Assembly (NCBI GenBank): GCA_950022655.1
Contig: OX465579.1
Span: 39,597,950-39,661,949, forward strand
DNA: 64,000 nt
Origin: Alentia gelatinosa
Taxonomy: Eukaryota; Annelida; Polychaeta; Phyllodocida; Polynoidae
Direction: 5' to 3'
The position numbers were made by a program, and so were the translations under genes. Below are positions 36,501-64,000 of the stretch, piece after piece (positions within the stretch are counted from its first letter, which is position 1; each line of letters opens with the position of its first letter). Under the pieces are notes generated by a model. It searched no databases, was not told where the DNA came from, and worked only from the letters and a program-made list of their open reading frames with translations.

Positions 36501-39413
36501 AAACCGAGAAACATATCACAAGAAAGCACAGTAACATAATATAAAAAGGCCTCCGCTACACCTAACTACCTCTTTCTCGCACGTCTTCAACTTTCTGAAC
36601 TCATTCCCACAGACAATATTTCAGGTTCTTTTTGTTAGTTACATCTACAAGTAAAATATATAGACACATTAGACACTGTATATGTGGGTGTGGATGTGCA
36701 TGTATGTATGTATACATACATATATATACACATGCAAATATGTCATTTGAAGAAAATCCCATCCAAATTCCTGCCGGGTCATTTCACTTTTTATCTATTT
36801 CCAAGTTGATCCCTCCCTCTCTTGTACATGAGAATCAATACACGCACAGACAACCCCCACACTCACATGTAGTATATATCTATATGCTATATATCATATA
36901 TTATATATACATATATACACATAGATACATACATATATAGTTATATATATGCACACACGCACCCCACCAGCCCAGCCAAAGTAATTGTTTTAATCTTTCT
37001 TGGTCGTTTTCCCATAGATACCGTGTCACAAACAAGCTGGTAGCCATTAGCCATTACAAAAGAAGCGCCATAAACGGTTAGGACGTTCACTTAACGCAAT
37101 TGCGCGCATGATTGTCAGATTTTTTGTATCCCGAGTAAAAGGAAAGGTGTAATATCAGCTACTTGGCAATTTAAAGGCATCCGACACAACCCTTACCTGT
37201 CCCATTATAAACGACGATGAAAATGCGATGGCATGGCAAGACGAAATGATATGTTTAGAACAAAGTATTGCTAGGGACTATGATCAAACTACAGAAATTA
37301 TGAATTTCATCAATGATATAATGCATCTGCTTTTGCAGCACTGAATCAATTTCGTGGGATATTTACTAGTCATTCCATATCACATGATTAGAATAATACC
37401 TCCTTGGTTTCCAAAATGACAGAAGAAATGCTCAATAAACCTATAGCGGATATGTGGTGAATAGAATACAAATTCAAAATATGAGAATATTTAGTGGGTT
37501 GATACTGAAATCGGTCATGGACGCAGCAGGTACCTGTACAAAAATAGGATCTAGTTTAGGAGTTGTGTGCCTACCAATTGTTTTCTGGCTGTTGTCATGT
37601 TCAAGTCATGTACCTCTGCCCTTGTGTTAGCTCACTGTGCCTGCCATCCCTCTACCATACGGACACATCTCCGTCACTCTTTCATTGACCCGAAGCAGCT
37701 GTCAGGTACAAGTACAACTATTGACGGCTATTTTCACTCCAAACTCTCTAATCAAATACTGAAGGCTATCATATAGCAGTAGGTCTCAGGGTAGTATAGT
37801 TAACTATTTTGTACACATAATCATACCTCTTTCATTTACAGGTAACCATAACTATACTCTCCCCACCACAGCTCCGAAGAGCTGAATGGTAAACAATAAA
37901 TAAGCTCCAACAAAATAAAGCATATATATATATCATGGATATCAAACTCAAACTGCGTTCGGTTAACAATATTATAAAGTGGAAACGTGTCGATCCTGAA
38001 GGCGATCGTTTGATCGTTTACGTGCGTACATTGCAGATTTACGTTGCATTTTGTACATTTTATACCTCTATTTCATCGGCTGTAAGTCCTTCTCAATACT
38101 GCCCACAGTTTTCTCGTTAAACAGTTCACAGGAATATGTACTAATACAAGTTTACACAGAAAGGTTTACCACATTCTACCGACTTCTCAAGTATATCAAC
38201 AACGATGCTCGGTCACTTGATCCGATATGAAAACGAACATGCCCCACTTAGGTAACCACCCGAAAAGAAACAGAATCAGAGAGCTGAATATCTCAACATG
38301 ACTGAAGCATTCTTGCTCTACTACACTCATTTCTCAACTTATACATTAGTATTTCATTTCTCCATAATGAAAGTAAGCTATTAAGGGTGAACCCTTAAAG
38401 TAAGTTTCACCTATTAACGAAATTCCCGCGCTCTGCCTTGTTTCCGTGTTAAGTCTTAAGTTCATTATACATAGTTCATTAAGACATCGCATGCGGCGCG
38501 GGCTGGTATGATACAATAGACTAATTATATATATATATATGTACTTAAACCCTTCTGTAATGACGCCCCGTTGGGCTGAGTCATTTTGTCAGGTGACTTC
38601 GCTACTGGGTCGTATCACCTCGTCAGGGAGCTCAATCAACAACATGTGTAATAAAGCATGCAATGCTTGCCACGGACGCATCTTGAAAGAAATACGATGT
38701 ATAGCACCAATCAGTAGTCGCAGTTTCAGCAGCTTTTGTGTCTACAACCAGGCAGCGAGGCTTGTACTGTAGTAGTAATAGTAGTAGTAATAGTATTAGT
38801 AGTCGTCGTGTTTCTGCTGTGAAGGAGAGCGCCTCTTTCTTATTGTCAACAAAAATTGTGCACTATTGTCAGCGCCGGAGTTTGCCTCGTCCACCTTGCG
38901 GCAAAAGCGTGAACTGGTGGCGCTTCGGTGGTGACGCCACCTACAGGCGGACGTCGGCAAACAGGACGCTGCACACAGGCTAATAAACACTCTCCCCTCC
39001 CGCTTCTATTTTGCACACTGCAGTCTTATTGAGCTTGTTTTGAAAACCAGACAACCTGTTCATGAGGCTGTCTAGAAATACTGTGGCAAGGTGATGCTGA
39101 GAAGGTTTATCTTTTGTGTTGCTACTGCGCGTAAGACACCCCGGGACGTGAGACAGCCCTACCGCAGGCCGCCCACTGTGTGGCTACAAAGACATCAGAG
39201 ACACAGTATGTGCATACAAAGGTAGATTTTGATCAAGACATTGGCACAAGCCTCGCTTAACGTGGGCCAGTTGGCTTCCCACCTGCCTCCTCCTCCTCCT
39301 CCTCTCACAATTATTGCTAATAGTGGCCTCTACAAAACAGCTGCAGCAAAAACCTCTGAAAAGCAGCAGCAGCAGCATTTGGAAGTACTCGCAGGCTGCC
39401 GAGTTGCTCGTCT
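33546..39413. other. Intergenic sequence and probable gene B 3' UTR
   Basis: No exon recognised. 33737-33922 is bounded by inverted copies of GGTTGCCATGGCAACACAA and may be a small element. 36690-36740 and 36870-36960 are TG/TA-rich microsatellite. A palindrome TTAAGGGT-GAACCCTTAA lies at 38381-38398. 38767-38803 is a TAG/TAA triplet array and 39289-39304 a CTC array. The part next to 39413 should contain the gene B 3' UTR, but no clear minus-strand AATAAA was found within 3 kb. Confidence 0.4.
38767..38803. repeat. TAG/TAA triplet repeat
   Basis: Imperfect trinucleotide array (tagtagtaatagtagtag) of about 37 bp. Confidence 0.8.
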
Positions 39414-58552
<19,139 letters not shown>

Positions 58553-61500
58553 CTGCAGGAAGACAATAAGTGTGTTATTTCTAATTACCCGTTTTTTAAA
58601 TATGTATGATCGGGGAGGGGGATTGAGCAATTGCAGAAGCACAGATTGTTATCAGAAAGGACACCTTCTGCATTACAGATAGATAAACAAGTGTTTTATA
58701 GATACTCTCAAATTTAATGGATATTCAACATTATCTAATACAAAAAATCCTTTCGCTTAGCCATAACAATTTTGTAATAAGAGTATTGGCAGTAGGAGCC
58801 AAGAGAAGGATGTTAAAAATATACGAGAGAGGTCACATCGTATGGTTCTGCTATGTCTCATAATGGTATATAGAAACCTGATATCTTGATTTCTATGAAC
58901 AGGATATTGGATATCGGCCTCTGACATTGCGTTTATAAGGAGACAGTCCAACAAAACCATTCCTCCATTGACATATATATATACATATATATATATAAGA
59001 CAATTATAGAAGTCTGCTCAATATCTTTGTCGTCGGTTCAAGGCAGATACATTGAACAATAGCAAAAGGGTTAGCCGACCTACTCCCTGCAGTAGTATAC
59101 GTAGATATATCAATACACGGGAAAAAAAGATCATGATAAATGAGCCTGCACTAGCAGGTGTTCAGGTGCGTAGGATAGAGGATACAGGGGAGATATGGTT
59201 GCTGTGTCTCTGTGTGGGGTGGCCATTTGGCAGGTGGGGGTGGGCATAAGTTCCATAATCATTTGTCATTTACAAGGTAAAGCAGATTGTGCGTTTACGA
59301 TAATTATGAATATAGTCTGTAGTGCTCCGGATGTACATAGGGCATGATAACATATCAGCACGAGTAATATGGAAGTACAGAATGCAAAAGGCACGAGCAG
59401 GTGTGTGCAGAAGGCTGGAGAAGATGTCTCGCGTGATATGCCAATTCTTGTCGTCGTGAACATAGGGGCTCATCTTATACAAAATACATGAAACATACGG
59501 GGATCAGAGGAGCATAGAATGTCTCCTTGTTTACCCTTAGTAGAAGGTCTAATCATGTGTTCTGTAACAACCAAATCTAAATTCAGCAAAAGTATGTACC
59601 CTTGATAGGTTATTCAAAATGGACTGTTACTTTTTTGCATAAGCTACACCATGTCGATTTGGGAAATCAGATCATTGAAGAGTCAGACCATGGTGTTATT
59701 GGACAAGTGGATGGTTGCGAAAGATGGACAAATAGACATGCAAGTTAGTTTTTGAATGAACGGATATATGAAAATCACACACCCTTACATACGTGCTGAT
59801 ACCACTACACAAAGGTCTGACTACTCCCACCTGTAATATAGTACTACAAGAGAAAGGTCAGCCAAGTGAGATAAATAGAGATGAACAAGCCCCTTGTCTG
59901 GTCAGGAAGACTGCTCACCCTTCACCAGGCTTGCTCGGATTTACAACGTAAAGGGCACAGGTGGAGAAGCTAACAGATAGTCAACAATTGATGTCCCTCC
60001 AATACAACACAAGGCAATCTTTTACCTGAAAACCCAGGAAACTTAAAATACTCTCATCCTGCTTAATGTAAGGTAAATCTCGTTCGCAATAGCATGTAAA
60101 GATGGTAGTTTATAGAAGGAAACTATACGATACACATCGCATAAATTTATGTGGAGGTTTCTCTTGGTTGAAAGTGCATAAGAAGCATGATGTCCAATCT
60201 ATCAGTTCCTAGAGAGAGAAAAGCCTTTATATCTCAAGAAGGAGCTCTATTTGTGAGACGTCTGGTCGTCACATTAAAAATAGAATGAACAATAAGCTGA
60301 GGGGAAGTACGCTGAAAGCCAACAACCGTGAGAATGTTCGCACCCTTCCTCACCAGCTGACTGAGCTGCCATTGTCAGTGTTATCTGGTAGGACGTAACG
60401 ATAAACGGCTACAGACAGACTAGCTTTCCATCTAGTTAGCACAGACTGCTGGGGCGTAAACCAGGCAGGAGGGCTGAATACCTCCTCAGGTGGGCTTTAT
60501 AAATAAACACCCAGGTGATCACAGGTGAGGTATGTAGGGGGCACAACCATCTACACTTACAGTTTATGGTTCGCTAGAAAAGAAATGAAAGATAATTTAT
60601 ATTACCATCCTTCCTATCTATACTAGCTCCCATCTTACATTTGTGGATAGTGTTCATCCATTTGTGTTATGGTTAACTTGTATTACAAAGGGGAACACAA
60701 AACAAACGGAGTCAGAAAACATGGATAATATTTTGTGATATAGTGGCAGAATGTTATCAAGAGCTTGATGTAAAACCACGTCTGTCATGTGAATCTTCTT
60801 CACAGGGATATCAGTGGGATCATGAAAAAAGGTAGGAAACATTTGGAATTTGGAATTTACTTCCTCAGAGAGACTGAGAAAAGATGGGAGATATATCATT
60901 AATGGCCATGAAATGGGACTTGGGTGTGTCAGGAGGATTGAACAACTGTTTCTTGATGTGAATGAGGCAAAATTTATTCTCACTTTGCTTTACACAATAG
61001 GAAAAAGGCTCAGTTCAAAAGATCTCAGTTCAGCTCTACCTGAATATCTAACTTCAGTAACTGATATCCGTGTCGAAAGAAAGGAATGTATGTCCTTCTT
61101 CGAAAAGCCCTGTATCAAAGCCTTGTATAGAGTGAAGTGAGGTTGTGTGATCTATGACCGCCGCTTTGACTTTTATCTCCACATTCTGTGAAGCCATCTG
61201 TAAACAATCAACTGTGAGATCTCTGCTGTCAACTCGGCGTTGACGACAGGGACTGTAGGTACGCTTTAGGATTGTACATACTGGAAAAGAGCGAAAATGA
61301 CATCAAGTAATAATCCAACACGTCAATCACCCATAAAACTAGGTATTCGAATCCATGCTACTACTAACTAAGGAAGCCAGTGCAAGGTAATCGGTCGCCC
61401 ATGTTTACTCTCAGGTTAAGGGGGACAAAATAGCAATTGAAACAGTTAAGGTTTACCGAAATATGCGCACATTTTTCAAACAGACCCTTCCCATTGACTC

Positions 61501-64000
61501 CTTAATAGTCTTACAAGGAACGCACAAAGCGAAAGGGCAATATCATATAGCAAAAGGTTAGTGAGCAGAGAACTTTACACTCTCAGTCTCTTTGTTTTTG
61601 TCAAATAACCATTTTCATTTCCTTTTCCGAGCGCGGACGACTCTCTACTGAAGACCCATCCCATTTGTTGGTACGACAAAATGCTCATTTGGTAAAGTTC
61701 ATGCAGCATTCATTCGTGTCGCAGCCCTTGAACTTTACTAAGAATTGCTTTGAACTTCAGGGCACGTCTTCGCGGAAGCTGACTGAGCAGATTGCTGCTA
61801 TGAGCAGCTCGTAGTAGCCCCCGGGGAGCCATGGGCAACTCCTTGCGGTCCGTGGGAGCAGGTGACGCCGACCAGGTCTGCTTCACATTGAAGCTGTGTT
61901 TGCCAAAAGGTCGCGACCCACACGCAAACAGTTTTGTGCTCGACGACGCTCATAAAGACACCAGCTCGCTACACGAGTCTAGCTTGGGAGCTACTCGAAA
62001 GGAGAAATAACCAGTGGAGCATGTGTAGGGCGCAGGAATCGGGGTCGCCCCATTTTCCTGTATCCTTTCCAACCACAAAGCTAAAATAAGAATGTGTGTG
62101 TACTGTCTGAGAACTACAGTAATATAAGCTCCCTGTCTTTGTAGGTGAATCACTCTGTGACGCATAATAAGAAATTCCTATGTATATAATAAACTGTATC
62201 ATCATCAACCTAGAGATGGAATAAGAGGGGCACAGATGAAGAATATCTGCGCACTGATTCCTATAAACACACTGACAGACACTACTAGATTTTTGTTCAG
62301 GTAGGCTGGAGGTAACAGCCGTCGGCCGTTCCCCGTGGGAAAGAACGGAGCTGTCGCGCAGGTGTGCCGCCGAGACTTTCAGCATTGGTTGGTCCTGTCG
62401 CACTGAGCGACGGGTGAGTGGAATAAAGAACTGGTCGCCTGCTCGTCGTCTCTCACAGACTCAGATCCCATGTGTCTGCTGAAACTGTGGCCTATGCGTC
62501 TTACTACCGCTAAAAGGGCGTTGGGTGTTACCAGTAACCGTCTTCTGACAATCTTTACAATAACATTCACTGCACAGCCTGTTTGATGGTAAAATTTAAG
62601 CAGGCCTGTGGCAAAAGAGGTAAGAACAGGAATATGTAGCTGATGGCCAAGGAGAGACACCAGTTAAAGAGTCACGTTCGACCATAGGTCACACAGTTAG
62701 TTATGTGAACAGCCGTCGGCATGTGAGGCGGTTTACCACAGTGCCCAACTTACCAGGAGGGACGAACACACTGACTGCTGCAGGCTAATTTGCCTTTTTA
62801 ACAGATCCATTTTAGTTTTAGGTGCAACACATGAATGATTTTGGAAGCAGTAGATCGATCAGAACGCAGGCTATGAAAGTATGGATATACATTTATGCAT
62901 TACCAAATGAGAATGATCAGAATGTTCTCAAAGGTATCATAAATTACGTCATTTAGTGTCAACAGAAAAAATTACCTACAGTCAATAATTTTGCGAAATA
63001 AAACATCGAGTCAACCTCTAGGACCATCTCTGACAATTAACCATGTTGATTTGGGGTCTATCGTTTGTGTAAAGTCCAACATGGTTCTCTGACAGAATGT
63101 TGTTAGGGCCTACCCTACACTGGGCCGGGGTGTCGAGCTGAAGGGGTGTCGTGGCGGTGATGCGAATGGCGGATCCACAAGAGTAGTTCTATGAGTCAGA
63201 ATCGTAATTCGCGTCTTATCTCTGTCGCTATCCGCAGAGAGCTAATTCATCGGGCATCGGGACAAATGAGAGTTGGGAAAGGACGTCCCCTCCTCCTCCC
63301 TCCAGTCGTAGCCTCGCGACGGGTCTCCGTTCCGTCTGACGCCACGTCAGAGGGTGAGCCGGTTATCGTGACACCTCAGCTGCTCTGAGCACCTCATTTA
63401 GGTGTCGGGAGTTCAATTTGAGCAAGTATGAGCAGCAATGAATCAAGGAGCAATCACCTGATAGAGTTCAGCGGGTGTTGCATGGAGGTGATTCTATGAG
63501 CTGTGTCAGTCAGAGCGAAGGGCCCCAGGGTCAGGAGCAGTCAGGTCTATAATCTACTCGTGTGGGATTTTGATTGGATGGTGATGAACGCCATATTGAC
63601 TCAATTCGTAAACTTACATTTGTTAAACGCGACGTAGGACCTGGTATGAATGTAGCAAAGTAAATGTTACTCTTTCTTGTTGCAATGATGTTAATTGGGG
63701 TAGACGAAAACAAATTTGGACTGTGGACAATAATACGATTATTTACATGCAGGTTGGAAATCAAACACCTATACACAAATGTATAAGTTTGGGAAAGACC
63801 CCCCTCCCCAACAAGTGGAAGCACAGTATGGATGTATGGAATAGGACTACGATCGATCAGGTTTGCATGGTCACATGGCAATTGTGAATCCCTTTGTCCT
63901 TATCTAGAAGGATCTCGGCCTTCGATTATCCATCCTCATCCATCCTCTGAGACATCTTCGGAAATATCTTTTAAAGGATGGACCTGAAGACCACTCAGCT
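58553..64000. other. Upstream side of gene B: no exon recognised
   Basis: The Ig-domain and signal-peptide exons of gene B should lie in this direction, but I could not identify them here. 58972-58997 is a TATA microsatellite. Open frames at 60850-61140 (+) and 60654-60983 (-) overlap each other, begin at non-ATG codons and match no family I know. 61,600-62,700 is somewhat GC-richer. Confidence 0.4.

Noticed and set aside
38381..38398. TTAAGGGT-GAACCCTTAA palindrome as a piggyBac end
   Set aside because: No partner end at MITE distance was found; most likely a chance palindrome.
60850..61140. 96-codon open frame (+), overlapped on the other strand by a 109-codon frame at 60654-60983
   Set aside because: Both begin only at non-ATG codons (TTG and GTG), show no family motif, have in-frame stops just upstream and no convincing splice context. 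Listed only as part of the upstream stretch.

Overview
This is a eukaryotic genomic window from an invertebrate animal: multi-exon genes with GT-AG introns, abundant AT-rich simple repeats and MITE-like elements, and no bacterial features. The family repertoire and general look suggest a lophotrochozoan such as a mollusc, but that is a guess; nothing in the window fixes the species.

The window holds two paralogous receptor tyrosine kinase genes of the ROR family (Wnt-binding Frizzled-type cysteine-rich domain, kringle, one transmembrane helix, tyrosine kinase, low-complexity cytoplasmic tail). They lie tail to tail. Gene A is on the plus strand, with exons at 15531-15670, 17882-18094, 20536-20646, 21001-21123, 21412-21522 and 21831-23509. 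Gene B is on the minus strand, with exons at 58552-58417, 48326-48181, 43980-43771, 43362-43255, 42730-42593, 41756-41646 and 41206-39414. In both genes the six shared exons are cut at the same places, in the same phase, and all joins stay in frame. The visible coding parts give 791 aa for A and 879 aa for B. The signal peptide and the Ig domain usual in this family were not found for either gene. They should lie in further 5' exons, to the left for A and to the right for B, probably outside the window.

Layout: 1-15530 is noncoding sequence 5' of the first visible A exon, with a TTAA-flanked MITE, one copy of a double-hairpin element and an AT-rich block carrying a repeated quasi-palindrome. 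15531-23509 is gene A. 23510-39413 is the 16-kb interval between the two 3' ends, with a C-rich minisatellite, an AT-rich block with a repeated ACCTCCGAGA motif, a tRNA-like remnant, an almost perfect 64-bp-arm foldback and an array of long G runs. 39414-58552 is gene B, whose large introns hold further MITE/foldback elements, an enhancer-like cluster and a GC-rich TATA-bearing segment. 58553-64000 shows no convincing exon.

The most interesting signals concern the pair. (1) The first 235 nt of the transmembrane/juxtamembrane/P-loop coding sequence are about 97% identical between A and B, while neighbouring coding sequence has many silent differences, which looks like local gene conversion. 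(2) Gene B has a canonical HRD/DFG kinase, whereas gene A carries DLG plus other substitutions that recall vertebrate ROR2. (3) The two tails share short conserved motifs, but only B ends in a class I PDZ-ligand-like sequence.
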